Assembly: GCA_018062085.1 (NCBI GenBank)
Contig: JAGOSY010000017.1
Location: 62,001 to 126,000 of the forward strand
Origin: a bacterium
Lineage (GTDB): Bacteria > Cyanobacteriota > Vampirovibrionia > Obscuribacterales > Obscuribacteraceae
Length of the DNA: 64,000 nt
Reading direction: 5' to 3'
Translations under genes and position numbers: made by a program
Part shown: positions 6,042 through 15,152 of the stretch, one piece after another
How positions within the stretch are numbered: position 1 is the first letter of the stretch
How the letters are laid out: the number at the start of each line of letters is the position of its first letter
The notes under the pieces: generated by a model
Databases searched by the model: none
Seen by the model: only the letters and a program-made list of their open reading frames with translations
What the model was told of the DNA's origin: nothing

Positions 6042-8072
6042 TTATTTTTTTACATACTTCCATTCGATGGTCACTTCCGTGGGACCAGAAATATGCATTT
6101 GAATGGATGGTAGTTTGTTGCGCCAAGCAGCAAATTGAGATGCTTTTGTCGGATCTGCTTTAGCCATGGCATCGAACTTTGCCAGGTAATCAATTACTTC
6201 ATACGAAGAACTGTTTGATGGCACTCGAAAATCTCGTCCTAACCCAATGTTTTTGTCTTTGTCGACGGCAGCTTTTATCCAGCTGCCATGCAAAAAGCCT
6301 GCAATTGGAGAGACGTCTTCATGCCCTTCGAGGGAAGCGTTCAGCATGAAGTGGTCTCCGACTGTAAGCTCTTCGGGTGGAGAATCGAATTTGAGAGTGC
6401 AACTCACATTTTCTTTTTGGTAGAGATCTTTTCCGGAAAAGGTCACTTCGTTTTCGCCAATAGAAATTTGATAGTCCTGCTTGTCATAAAGCTTTTTCTG
6501 TGTGATAAACGGTCCGGTTCTTCTGAAGGCCGCTCTTGAAGCGGACGATTTTTGAGGTTGCTTGGCGCCCGGCGTAACTTTAGATTGCAAACCTACTATG
6601 CCACCGATATTTTTTGCCGTGGTGTGAGCATTGGTCGATGGAGTGGTTGCATTAACTTTCGGCAGAGCGGAAGCAGTGGACTCAGCTCTACTTGCAGCGA
6701 GGGCTCCTCCTTGCGGACTATATCTCCATTTTTGCTGCAGAGTAGTGCCATCGAGATTGAAGTTGAAGGCTATCCACATCTCGCGCTGTTGTCGCTCAGA
6801 AGGATGTGGCCAGGTAACCAACTCTACTTGGTCTTGAGTTTGATTGTTGTCTAGTGTGAGGCTATCCGCTAGATCGAATCCGTATCCCTTTGATAACGTA
6901 CAGAATGGGCTATTGTTTCTGTCTCCGCTGAGCGATCCGCTTACTGTGAAATACTTGCCAGGTGTTACCACCGGCGGCGGTGGCACAATTACTACAGTGG
7001 TCTGGTGCTGAGTTCCATTGACTGATCGCACACCGGTAATCGAATTCTCACCAATCTTGAAATTAATCTCGGCACGTGGATTCTCCTGCGAGATCTCCGG
7101 CTCACCGCGCTGCAATCCATCAATCCTTGTATTCTGTGCCGGGTCGCACTGACATGGAAGTTTGATTAGTCCACCTCTAACTGTGGTCTTGTGAAACGAG
7201 TTTGTATTGATGAAAGCTTCTCCGGGACTGATTAACCTTCCAGACTTCAGCGATTGACACAGTTGTATAGATCGTTGTTTTAGACTTTGTCCAATTTGAT
7301 CGGCATATGTTTTGGGATCAGCTTCAGGGTTTTGCACTGACAGCAGGGTGTGACCGATTACGGCGTTTGGCCCATAGGCTGTTCCACCGTTGACTCCTAG
7401 CAATGCTGTGCTTACAACTTGAGTGAGATTCTCTGCTTTTTCCACGCCTAGGTAACAGCTGTGTAAGAGCAACTGAGCTCCAGGAACTAGAGCCGAGCTA
7501 CCATCTTTAATGAGCTTTAGTCGCTCGCAAGCTTCTTTTGCTCTTTCTGTTCTCTTCTCTGCCGTCAATATCTCAATTCTTCGTTGCAGCATTGGGACAT
7601 TTACAACAGTAGTGTCCAGGTAGCCTGAGGCTTTTAGATTGATCGCTATCGGGTCGGGATCGTTTTCGTCGTTGACAATAGAATGACCGCCAATAAGGAG
7701 CACATCTACTTTTCGACCAGTTGCTTTCAAGTGCTTTAAAAACTTGAACAAATACAAGATGTCATCTTTTGGCAGAATGATCGCCATATTGATGGCAGGA
7801 ATATGACCCACCAATTCACCTAACGCCCTTTCGGCCGCATCTGAGTCAGGAGTTAATCGTGGAATAACTGCTAACCCGATCGTGCCGCCCGCACGCCCGG
7901 CCGGAATATGATTATACGGATCGGGGTTGCTCAGAAGCATCATAGTTCGTTGAAATGCGTTTCTTCCCGGATCAACGCCATACAACGGACCAGCAGTGGC
8001 AGTGTTGCTTGCTCCAATCAGTATAGTCAGGGCTAGAGCTAATAATCTGCCGTGTCTGTATTTTATTGTCAT
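6042..8072 (-). CDS. secreted caspase-like (clan CD) protein
   Basis: 676 residues with a signal peptide (cleavage near residue 27, TATAG). Residues about 60-260 have a caspase/DUF4347-type layout: alternating hydrophobic strands, VLLIGGHS with H130, and QLLLHSCYLG with C206, giving the His-Cys dyad of clan CD cysteine peptidases, then a GGTAYGPNAVIGHT loop. Residues about 300-676 contain two similar beta-sandwich-like modules (IGENSITG... and IGENEVTFSG...) joined by a Ser/Thr/Ala linker. No partner gene adjoins it. Peptidase activity is inferred from the dyad only. Confidence 0.65.
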   Translation of the reverse strand: MTIKYRHGRLLALALTILIGASNTATAGPLYGVDPGRNAFQRTMMLLSNPDPYNHIPAGRAGGTIGLAVIPRLTPDSDAAERALGELVGHIPAINMAIILPKDDILYLFKFLKHLKATGRKVDVLLIGGHSIVNDENDPDPIAINLKASGYLDTTVVNVPMLQRRIEILTAEKRTERAKEACERLKLIKDGSSALVPGAQLLLHSCYLGVEKAENLTQVVSTALLGVNGGTAYGPNAVIGHTLLSVQNPEADPKTYADQIGQSLKQRSIQLCQSLKSGRLISPGEAFINTNSFHKTTVRGGLIKLPCQCDPAQNTRIDGLQRGEPEISQENPRAEINFKIGENSITGVRSVNGTQHQTTVVIVPPPPVVTPGKYFTVSGSLSGDRNNSPFCTLSKGYGFDLADSLTLDNNQTQDQVELVTWPHPSERQQREMWIAFNFNLDGTTLQQKWRYSPQGGALAASRAESTASALPKVNATTPSTNAHTTAKNIGGIVGLQSKVTPGAKQPQKSSASRAAFRRTGPFITQKKLYDKQDYQISIGENEVTFSGKDLYQKENVSCTLKFDSPPEELTVGDHFMLNASLEGHEDVSPIAGFLHGSWIKAAVDKDKNIGLGRDFRVPSNSSSYEVIDYLAKFDAMAKADPTKASQFAAWRNKLPSIQMHISGPTEVTIEWKYVKK

Positions 8073-8250
8073 GATTCTTCCATGGCCTTGTTTCTCGGAA
8101 TCTCTAGCAACAAGTGATTGTGGTGCCCTTGTCTCCGTTGAGATTGCAAATCTCTAGTTTCTGTGCCACTCTGAGCTGAGTGTAATATACAACTTGTTTT
8201 TTGAGTTTGTTTCTTAGAAATAATGCACCTTCTGAATCGCTAAGGGCTCA

Positions 8251-8330
8251 GGTGATAAAAGCACATTCGCCTTCTAAGGTTGGCCAAAGCCTGGATTTTG
8301 GAGCGGTTTGATCAGGCAGCGAAGGAGTAA
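8251..8330 (+). pseudogene. 3'-end remnant of a second brnA
   Basis: Bases 8261-8330 match the last 80 bases of the intact antitoxin gene at about three quarters identity, encoding AKAWILERFDQAAKE and a stop. The upstream part of the gene is missing and the frame is broken at 8251-8262. The remnant abuts the CAP gene tail, mirroring the arrangement at 5.3 kb. Confidence 0.65.
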
Positions 8331-8341
8331 AGTGGCGCGCA

Positions 8342-9343
8342 CTATTCGTCATTAGGAACACTAATAGTTCTACGCGAAATAAAAGTTGGCTTTCCGCCCT
8401 TGTACTGCGCTATGACATCGACATAGTAGAGCCCTGGCTTCCAGCTTTTTTGCGGTGTTACTAGAACACGAAACTGCTGCATGCCATTGCTGCTTCTGAT
8501 CTGGAATGGCTGCTTAGCCCACTGCACAGCAAAGTAGTTTTCTAGGGTTTTGCTGGGATGTTTGTACGACTCCATTTTGTTTATTACTTCTGGGGCAAGT
8601 GGTTGTGGGGCTGGCTCCCATTTGATTGAAACGCATTGTACAGCCCAGTCAGGGCTGAGAGAGCCTGTGACGTAAAAGGGTTGGCTGAGGTCGCGGGGCA
8701 AGGTGGCGAACTGACCGTAGTTATCTGTAAATTCTTGAGTATTGGCTAAGCGATACTGGTTGCCATTTGTGGCAATAGAGAAGGCAATGCCAACGCCGTT
8801 ATGAATTGGATCTAGAATGTTTTTTCTGTGCCCGTCATGTGGTGGCTCTTCGTTGTAATAGTCCGATTCGGCTTTGTCAATATCGTTTTTTTTAAATGCC
8901 TGCACCCCATGCAGTGTGAAGGGCTTATCGGCGCCATCCCCCTCGGGTGGGTGGTCTTGGTCGTAGCCCTCGTAGCCTCTGGCAGACCACCAGAAGGCAT
9001 TTTCTGATACGTATCCGCTCCCACCTAGTTGGCTATAGCGTTGCCATGGTTTCTTGCCATCGACATCGTAGTGCCCATGGTGGTAATTCAAAGTCATATC
9101 TTCAGTGTGAATTTGACCAGCCTGCGAAGCAATTCTGTCGAGTATCACTGGCGATAGGCCATGGGCTGCCCGGTCGCGGTTGATTAATGTCAGCATGTAT
9201 TCACGTGCCTGCTCAAGTGAGAGAATTGTCTCTGCTTCTCCCTCTGCTGCTTCGGCTGCGCCAATAGCGCGGTTGCCACTTGTCGAGAGTATTAGCGATA
9301 TCAGTAAGAGAAATGGCAGTTTTAGCCGCAGTGAATTCTTCAT
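8342..9343 (-). CDS. secreted SCP/CAP-domain protein
   Basis: 333 residues with a signal peptide at 1-28. Residues about 48-205 form a CAP domain of the bacterial type: LINRDRAAHGLSPV, ASQAGQIHTEDM, SENAFWW and DGHRKNILDPIHNGVGIAF, with the conserved His and Glu residues. The C-terminal 120 residues look like a beta-sandwich (QPFYVTGSLSPDW to the end). CAP proteins in bacteria bind cell-wall or lipid ligands; the exact role is unknown. A copy of its last 12 codons lies at 5276-5316. Confidence 0.8.
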   Translation of the reverse strand: MKNSLRLKLPFLLLISLILSTSGNRAIGAAEAAEGEAETILSLEQAREYMLTLINRDRAAHGLSPVILDRIASQAGQIHTEDMTLNYHHGHYDVDGKKPWQRYSQLGGSGYVSENAFWWSARGYEGYDQDHPPEGDGADKPFTLHGVQAFKKNDIDKAESDYYNEEPPHDGHRKNILDPIHNGVGIAFSIATNGNQYRLANTQEFTDNYGQFATLPRDLSQPFYVTGSLSPDWAVQCVSIKWEPAPQPLAPEVINKMESYKHPSKTLENYFAVQWAKQPFQIRSSNGMQQFRVLVTPQKSWKPGLYYVDVIAQYKGGKPTFISRRTISVPNDE

Positions 9344-9450
9344 CCTGATATTTATACCCTGGTTGGCTTAAGAGGCATGCGAACTTTTAAGGCAACTTGC
9401 ACAGCGATCGTATATACTCGGCCGCCTTTACAGCTCAAAGCGGAGGGCAT

Positions 9451-9918
9451 ATGAATTTTAAGCCAGAAGGATACCATTCTCTAACTCCTTACTTGACCAT
9501 GCGCGACGCAGCCAAGGCTATCGACTTTTATAAGAAAGTTTTTGATGCCAAAGAGCACATGAGAATGCCTGCTCCTGGTGGCAAAATCGGCCACGCTGAG
9601 CTGCAAATTGGCGATTCTGTAATTATGCTCGCCGACGAATGTAGCGAAGGCAAGAGCCCTGCCACGCTTGGTGGAACTCCAGTTGGTTTAATGTTCTATT
9701 TGCCTGACGTTGACGCTACTTTCAAATTGGCGCTAGCGGAAGGTGCGACTGTGCAGCGGCCTGTGCAAGACCAGTTTTATGGCGACCGCTCAGGCTCGAT
9801 TGTCGACCCATTTGGCCATATCTGGCATCTTGCCACCCATGTTGAAGATGTCAGCCCTGAAGAGATGGAAAAGCGTCAGGCCGAAGCTGCTAAACAAGCT
9901 GTGGTCTCCGCTAAATAA
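9451..9918 (+). CDS. PhnB-like VOC (glyoxalase-fold) protein
   Basis: 155 residues from ATG 9451 with GGAGGG just upstream; upstream in-frame codons lack a ribosome site. It has the two beta-alpha-beta-beta-beta halves of a VOC protein: TPYLTMRDAAKAIDFYKKVF, GHAELQIGDSVIMLADE, VGLMFYLPDVDATF and the C-terminal YGDRSGSIVDPFGHIWHLAT. This resembles the PhnB/YerI group, related to 3-demethylubiquinone methyltransferase-like and resistance proteins. Metal and substrate cannot be assigned. It is followed at 87 bases by a fatty acid hydroxylase, probably separately regulated. Confidence 0.8.
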   Translation: MNFKPEGYHSLTPYLTMRDAAKAIDFYKKVFDAKEHMRMPAPGGKIGHAELQIGDSVIMLADECSEGKSPATLGGTPVGLMFYLPDVDATFKLALAEGATVQRPVQDQFYGDRSGSIVDPFGHIWHLATHVEDVSPEEMEKRQAEAAKQAVVSAK

Positions 9919-10004
9919 AGTCACAAACTTTGTCACTTCTGAAACTTTTTTGATGCCCCGGCCGTACTGAATTTTGTCAGTGGCGGTTGCAGGTGGCTCA
10001 AACT

Positions 10005-10802
10005 ATGTTCGAAGATGCTCAGGCTTTGGTGTTGCCATCCCTTTTCGTTTTTGCCACTTGTATTCTTTTAGAATGGATTATTTCCAAATCAAAAGGTATA
10101 AGCCTGTACGAAGGTAAGGATGTACTCTGCAATCTGGGCATTTTTGTTGTCGCCAGAATTAGTCAGCCTCTTTTTGTTGGCTATACATTTTATTGCTTGA
10201 AGTTTCTTGAAAGTGTTCGCCCCTGGGAGTTGCCTAATACTCTGGCCACTACTGTTGTGGCTGTGGTCCTAACGGATCTTTCTTATTATTGGGAGCACCG
10301 CTTCAGTCACACAACCCGATTCTTGTGGCTTTTCCACGAAGTGCACCACTCCAGTCGTAGCTTCAATCTCACTACTAGTTTTCGGCTGCACTGGTTCGGA
10401 CGGCTGGTGGCACCGCTGATTTTCGCACCTTTGATTTTGTTGGGCTTTTCTGCCAATCAGGTAGTACTATTTCTCTTTGCCAATCTGATTTATCAATTTT
10501 TCTTGCATACTAAATTGGTGGGCAAGCTTGGTTGGCTTGAGGGAATAGTCAATACGCCATCGGCTCACCGTGTGCATCATGCCCGCAATAAAATCTACTT
10601 AGACAGAAATTTTGGTGGCATATTGATGCTATGGGACCGTCTCTTTGGTACGTATCAAGCCGAAATGGAAGAGCCTGAATTTGGTGTGCTGGGCAAGTTC
10701 CGCAGCAATAATCCATTTACCGTTCAGTTTCACAAAGTGCCTGGATACAGTGCTTTAGCGGGTCGTATGCAGCAGGTGGTTCGCTTTTGTAAGGGTAGCT
10801 AA
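10005..10802 (+). CDS. sterol desaturase / fatty acid hydroxylase family
   Basis: 265 residues from ATG 10005 with AGGTGG eight bases before it (TTG 9987 is an alternative). Four membrane spans surround the eight-histidine diiron signature: HRFSH, HEVHHSS and HRVHHARN with downstream NFGG. The family hydroxylates or desaturates lipid chains using O2 in the membrane. The substrate in bacteria is mostly unknown; hopanoid, carotenoid or fatty acid are candidates. Confidence 0.8.
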   Translation: MFEDAQALVLPSLFVFATCILLEWIISKSKGISLYEGKDVLCNLGIFVVARISQPLFVGYTFYCLKFLESVRPWELPNTLATTVVAVVLTDLSYYWEHRFSHTTRFLWLFHEVHHSSRSFNLTTSFRLHWFGRLVAPLIFAPLILLGFSANQVVLFLFANLIYQFFLHTKLVGKLGWLEGIVNTPSAHRVHHARNKIYLDRNFGGILMLWDRLFGTYQAEMEEPEFGVLGKFRSNNPFTVQFHKVPGYSALAGRMQQVVRFCKGS

Positions 10803-10902
10803 ACAATTGTCTTTGTAAGGCGCATTTTGTCTTGTTTGGGCTGTAAAAGACACTTTACGCAGATGTCCTAGAGTAGCAATACTCTAATTAGGTTCGGAGA
10901 CC

Positions 10903-11079
10903 ATGAACAAGTTTGATAGTTTCAAGGGTAAAATGCTGTTGTGGCTGAGAAAGAACTTTCTGCCAGGAAGATCGTTTCTTGATTTTGCTTTGCTGCCATG
11001 GAAGATACTTTTAATTTCGCTGGTAGTGTTCTTGCTTAGTCATTTGAAGTTGCCGCCATCAAGCGCCTTTGGTTTGTAG
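10903..11079 (+). CDS. small single-span membrane protein
   Basis: 58 residues from ATG 10903 with GGAG three bases upstream. The sequence begins MNKFDSFKGKMLLWLRKNFL and has one hydrophobic helix (residues about 30-46, LLPWKILLISLVVFLLS). Its end overlaps the end of the convergent membrane protein gene by 40 bases. I recognise no family. The ribosome site and clean hydrophobic helix argue for a real gene, but it is short. Confidence 0.4.
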   Translation: MNKFDSFKGKMLLWLRKNFLPGRSFLDFALLPWKILLISLVVFLLSHLKLPPSSAFGL

Positions 11080-12101
11080 AACTGTATCTCTTCTGTGACG
11101 CTGCCGCAAAGTGCCTCACGCACTGGTTTTCTGCTCAATTTCCAGATTTCGGCATCGGTGAGGAAATGTTGAAACTGAATGCAGCAGAAGACCACTGCTA
11201 AGGCTGTAATTAAGGGTACGCTGAAGCTGGAGATTAGCATGGGAATCCCGGCAAAAACTGCAACAGCACAGAGTAGAGCTAGTGGCAGCATGGTGAAAGC
11301 GATAAATGGTTTGCTATCCTTGATGCGAGCATAAACTAAGCAAAGATATTGGCTGCCGTGAAAGTATGCCGGTGCATAGAGCCAGATGTCGTCTAGTCTC
11401 TCGCGCGGCAAAAGAAATAGAAGCAGAGAAGTGAACAGCATGGTTATAGCGTGAGCCGGTGGCAACTTCTGTTTTGCGCCATTGAGAGCGCGCGGCAGAA
11501 AGCTCAAGGTAAAGGCAAGCATGCTGCAAAAACTCAGCAGTAGGAGGGTAGATGCCGCCCAGGGCTGCAAGATGCCCCAGTCAGGAAGTCGCACCATGAG
11601 AAATTCAGTTGGCCCCTGTTTGTAGTCAGTGAGTAGAACAGCCATCCAATAGAACATAGTTAGTCTGGTTATGGTTAGCAGCCAGAAGCGCTTTGTAGCG
11701 GTTATTGCGACATTCGCTTTGAGGCAGTAGAGCAGAAATATCCCTCTAGTTTGAGCAAGAAAGTGCTGGGGTACCCACAGTAGATAGATTTTAAGTAGTA
11801 TTGCCGGTAGTGCGGGTATGAAGAAGCATAAGGTGCCAATAGCGAGCAGGAGCACCGCTATGAGTATGCTCCGATCTGACAGAGAGCCGTCTTTCTTTTT
11901 TAGTACAAAAATAGTGCTAATAGTGTGGGTTTCACTGACAAATAGAAAGCCGAGATTGGATACCGCGGCTAGCAGAGCCAGTTGTTGCGAGTGGTTGATC
12001 TGTGTCAGGGCGAATAAGTGGAGGCCATACAATAGCCAGAAGAGTCCGCCGCAGATAAACAGGCAATCAAATGTTGGTGAGATTATCCAGTTTCTTCCCA
12101 T
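11040..12101 (-). CDS. multi-pass membrane protein with His motifs
   Basis: 353 residues from ATG 12101, 14 bases after the stop of the upstream small gene; a TTG at 12155 would overlap that gene. About nine membrane helices are visible. Conserved-looking polar motifs sit at helix ends: SETHTIST, WVPQHFLAQTRG, YFHGSQYL and QFQHFLTDAEIWKL. The last resembles the H-x-x-x-D-x-x-IWK motif of uncharacterised bacterial membrane proteins. Repeated His and acidic residues suggest metal or haem binding; this is inference. Confidence 0.65.
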   Translation of the reverse strand: MGRNWIISPTFDCLFICGGLFWLLYGLHLFALTQINHSQQLALLAAVSNLGFLFVSETHTISTIFVLKKKDGSLSDRSILIAVLLLAIGTLCFFIPALPAILLKIYLLWVPQHFLAQTRGIFLLYCLKANVAITATKRFWLLTITRLTMFYWMAVLLTDYKQGPTEFLMVRLPDWGILQPWAASTLLLLSFCSMLAFTLSFLPRALNGAKQKLPPAHAITMLFTSLLLFLLPRERLDDIWLYAPAYFHGSQYLCLVYARIKDSKPFIAFTMLPLALLCAVAVFAGIPMLISSFSVPLITALAVVFCCIQFQHFLTDAEIWKLSRKPVREALCGSVTEEIQFYKPKALDGGNFK

Positions 12102-12115
12102 TGCTTTGTATTCGA

Positions 12116-12448
12116 TTATTGCAACAGATTTTCGGCATACAAGCGAACGAGCCAATTACAACAAAACTCAAGCGCTGGACCCGAAGTCATCAGACAGCCG
12201 CCGCAGAGAATAGCAAGTTTATCTTTGATATTGAATTTTGCTAGATCAGAAGATAGTCTGAAATTATTAGCAATGCTTCGAATTTTGTTTTTTTTGTATA
12301 TAACTGTGAGAATGATTAAACTGCCGATTGCTAGCATGACTAGCTCAGTGGCGTTGACTATTATATTAAGCAAGACCTCTAACAGCGCTAAGTTATTTAC
12401 GTGTACTGTTGCTGTCGGTTGTGCGCCGGCGAGAATAGTTTCCTTCAT
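12116..12448 (-). CDS. small membrane protein, perhaps DUF1622-like
   Basis: 110 residues, ATG 12448 with AAAGGA eight bases upstream. One long hydrophobic helix (residues about 22-50, LLEVLLNIIVNATELVMLAIG) is followed by a basic stretch and a second hydrophobic patch with PALEF. The order helix-basic region-ALEF recalls DUF1622 proteins but the match is loose. It lies in the same direction as the nine-helix membrane protein, 14 bases upstream, so the two are probably co-transcribed. Confidence 0.5.
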   Translation of the reverse strand: MKETILAGAQPTATVHVNNLALLEVLLNIIVNATELVMLAIGSLIILTVIYKKNKIRSIANNFRLSSDLAKFNIKDKLAILCGGCLMTSGPALEFCCNWLVRLYAENLLQ

Positions 12449-12692
12449 TTGATTTTTCCTTTATTGTCAGGCAAAAGCGGTCCCGCGCTTAATGACGCGG
12501 AATTCTGGCGAATGGCGGTGCCTTTTATTTCTGTGATTGACGCGATAGTAAATTGAACAGTTTGCTAACGATACGATCGTCTTGGTCAACAGAGAAGGGG
12601 GATTTCCCTGATTCGTGCTTCGGGTTTATTCATTTACTGCCTTCGGCATTGCAAATGAGCGTATCATTGTCACTTCGTAATTCAAGGAACCA

Positions 12693-12980
12693 ATGAAATA
12701 CCGCAAGAGTGGCAAGTCTAAGATCAAATACGAACACGGCATGATTGACGGCTTACGAGATTTACTTGAGAGCATTGAGTCTATCGAAGAGATTGTCTCG
12801 ATAATTCCTGGCGTGATCAAGCCTGTCCGCGGCTCAGGCTCTGGTATTCGCCTTGAGGTGAAGTATCCTACTCAAACTGGTATTAAGCTTTTGGCTAAGT
12901 CGTCTACTTCGGTGCAAGAAGTGTTCATTGTCACCAATGCTGCCGATATTTTGATTGAGAAGCTGAAGGCTATTGGCTAG
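12693..12980 (+). CDS. DUF2103 family protein
   Basis: 95 residues, ATG 12693 with AAGGA six bases upstream. The order HGMIDGLRDLLE, IIPGVIKPVRG, IRLEVKYPTQTGIKLLAKS and VQEVFIVT follows DUF2103, a predicted metal-binding family frequent in cyanobacteria. The usual N-terminal His is kept. Function unknown. A supporting clue for the taxonomic placement. Confidence 0.65.
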   Translation: MKYRKSGKSKIKYEHGMIDGLRDLLESIESIEEIVSIIPGVIKPVRGSGSGIRLEVKYPTQTGIKLLAKSSTSVQEVFIVTNAADILIEKLKAIG

Positions 12981-13016
12981 TCTAGCTGTTTGCTGTTAGC
13001 TAGACTAGCCACCAAT

Positions 13017-14774
13017 CTATCTGCTGCTTCCGATTTGTGGCAGGCAATAGGTTCCTGTTGTCAGTCGTCTCGCTGATAGTGGATGCCGTGAGGCGCTCTC
13101 GTGTCTACTCAGGCCGACTATGTCGAACGAACCTCCGGCACGGCTGTATTCTTCTGAATAAAAGTGCAGGTGTTCCATCACACTGTGATCGATTAAGCGA
13201 GTGGCGCTAAGGTCTACCAGCACTCGTTTTCCTTGGGGTATTTTATCTAATTGTCTCTTAAATGATAGATAGTTAGAGAAGATCAAGGCGCCGCTGACCG
13301 CCACTCTTATTGAGCCATCGGGCTGGGCTTGTGAATTCAGTCTAGTTGTAAACAGATTTGAAAGTGCGGCCCCGCGCACTGTGTGCATAATCAGTTTTGT
13401 GCAGATGCCGATTGATACTCCGATCAAGAGGTCAGTGGCGAGTGTGGCGACGATTGTAGTCAAGAAAACTATTGTTTGCTCAATGCCAATCTCATGTATC
13501 TCTTTGAAAACCCTTGGTGCTGTCAGTTTGTAGCCGGTGACAATGAGAATTGCTGCCAGGGCTGATAGTGGAATTTTGTTTATTATGCTGGCGGCAAAGA
13601 GTAGGGCCAGTAGAACGAAGAGGCCATGAAAGAAGTTAGACCAGCGAGTTTGAGCGCCGTTGCTTACATTGGCCGAGCTGCGCACAATCTCGGCAATGAT
13701 TGGCAGGCCGCCGAGCATGCCAGATACCACTGTGCCGCAGCCGACAGCAGCAACGTCGCGGCTCAAATTGGCTTGCCTGCGGTGGGCATCTAAGCGATCA
13801 ACGGCAGTGCAGCTCAGCAGGCTTTCTAAGCCCTGAATTAGTGTAATTGATAGAACCGAGAGCCAAAAGGCATATGTATTTAGATGACTGAAGTCAGGCA
13901 GAACTATGCCGTCCATGACATTTTTGGGCAGAGCAATTAAACATTTGAGGGGCTCAATTTGATGTTGCACGCCAAGCAATTGATATTGATGTGGCTTGTC
14001 TAAACCCAAGCAAGAGCCGAGGGCTACGGCCACGGCTATGACAATCACTGGTGCAGGAATTTTCTTGACCAACTTGTGTGCGCTCATGCCATGGGCGATA
14101 AGCAGTAGAAGGCTGACAAAGGCAACTATTGCTATAGCCGGGTTTAGGTGCGCGATCATGGAGGGAATCGCCAGAGCTAGTGCGATAGGCTCTTTTGCTT
14201 CCACACTAACTCCAAGCATATAAGGTAATTGCTTCGTCATGATGATAATGCCAATGGCAGCCAGCATTCCATGTATGACCGAGGCTGGAAATAGTTTACC
14301 TAGCTCTCCGGCCTTGCTAAGGCCGAGCACTGCAAGTATTGCGCCCGATACAACGATCGCAGCCAGTGTTCCCTTGTAGCCCATTGTGCCTCCACCAAGG
14401 CGCTCTACAGAGCACAAGACAACTACAATTAAGCCAGCAGCTGGTCCGTTTATTGTTACATGCGAGCCGCTAATGAGCGAGACGACTACACCACCAATGA
14501 TGGCGCTGATTATCCCGGCCATCGGTGGCACACCTGATGCCATGGCGATGCCCAGGCTTAAGGGGAGGGCGATGAGAAAGACGATAAAGCCAGACATGAT
14601 GTCGGCTTTCCAGTGCTCACGCAAGCCGCTTAGGCCATCTTTGGGGGGCGATTTTGCGTTGAGGCAAGTGTGGCTTTCTTTCTGAATTTGACTTTGCGTC
14701 TCTCTTGCTGCCTGTGAGTGGGTTGTATATTCTGGTGTGGAATGTCGGTGCTTTTGAGCTGGGAGTGTTTGCAT
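13017..14774 (-). CDS. SulP-family anion transporter with STAS domain
   Basis: 585 residues, ATG 14774 with GGAG seven bases upstream. An unusual hydrophilic N-terminus of about 50 residues precedes the transport core (residues about 60-470), which has the SulP helices including LIALPLSLGIAMASGVPP, GPAAGLIVVV and SSANVSNGAQTRWSNFFHG. A STAS domain follows at about 475-560 (VSGALIFSNYLSFKRQL, VLVDLSATRLIDHSV). SulP proteins move sulfate, bicarbonate or other anions. A beta-carbonic anhydrase 6 kb away makes bicarbonate conceivable, but they are not in one operon. Confidence 0.85.
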   Translation of the reverse strand: MQTLPAQKHRHSTPEYTTHSQAARETQSQIQKESHTCLNAKSPPKDGLSGLREHWKADIMSGFIVFLIALPLSLGIAMASGVPPMAGIISAIIGGVVVSLISGSHVTINGPAAGLIVVVLCSVERLGGGTMGYKGTLAAIVVSGAILAVLGLSKAGELGKLFPASVIHGMLAAIGIIIMTKQLPYMLGVSVEAKEPIALALAIPSMIAHLNPAIAIVAFVSLLLLIAHGMSAHKLVKKIPAPVIVIAVAVALGSCLGLDKPHQYQLLGVQHQIEPLKCLIALPKNVMDGIVLPDFSHLNTYAFWLSVLSITLIQGLESLLSCTAVDRLDAHRRQANLSRDVAAVGCGTVVSGMLGGLPIIAEIVRSSANVSNGAQTRWSNFFHGLFVLLALLFAASIINKIPLSALAAILIVTGYKLTAPRVFKEIHEIGIEQTIVFLTTIVATLATDLLIGVSIGICTKLIMHTVRGAALSNLFTTRLNSQAQPDGSIRVAVSGALIFSNYLSFKRQLDKIPQGKRVLVDLSATRLIDHSVMEHLHFYSEEYSRAGGSFDIVGLSRHESASRHPLSARRLTTGTYCLPQIGSSR

Positions 14775-15084
14775 ATTTGAGTCTCCGCATGTGGAAGTGG
14801 CGGCTTGTAAAGAAGCTCAATCCAGAGTAGCAGCCAGTTTCAGCTAAGTGTCGATTTTTAAGAGGCAGATCAATGCCATGCGAAGAGAGTTGACTTAGCT
14901 CTCGCAAGTCGCTAAGTAGGTGCTTCAAGTTGCGTAGATTGGCTTCGCTGCAGTGTTTGTGCCAAAACTCAAGAAGGCAGCCAGTCTAGCCTCTGTTTAA
15001 CTGGCGCTATTGCGATCAAATTTTAATTCAGTTGTGCTGTTGGTAAGAAAATAGCTAGCAAAAAGCACTACTAAAAGTAACGAG
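14775..15084. other. intergenic, no gene seen
   Basis: About 310 bases upstream of the SulP gene. It contains the ribosome site of that gene (GGAGA near 14782) and possible 5' leader sequence. Frames crossing it lack ribosome sites and extend only as shadows into the transporter gene. I see no RNA gene or repeat. Confidence 0.5.
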
Positions 15085-15123
15085 TAAAACAAAAGAGCCA
15101 GGCGAACTTTGGTTCACCGGCTC
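15085..15123 (-). terminator. intrinsic terminator
   Basis: On the minus strand a stem of GAGCC...GGCTC with inner GAAC/GTTC pairs (15095-15123) is followed by TTTTGTTTT (15086-15094). It lies 30 bases after the stop of the small membrane gene ending at 15153. Confidence 0.75.
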
Positions 15124-15152
15124 CTTTGAATATTTTCAATTGTCACTCTGAC

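Noticed and set aside
14617..14928. Minus-strand frame of 103 codons overlapping the SulP start
   Set aside because: Basic, low-quality composition, no family, and it overlaps the transporter gene in another frame.
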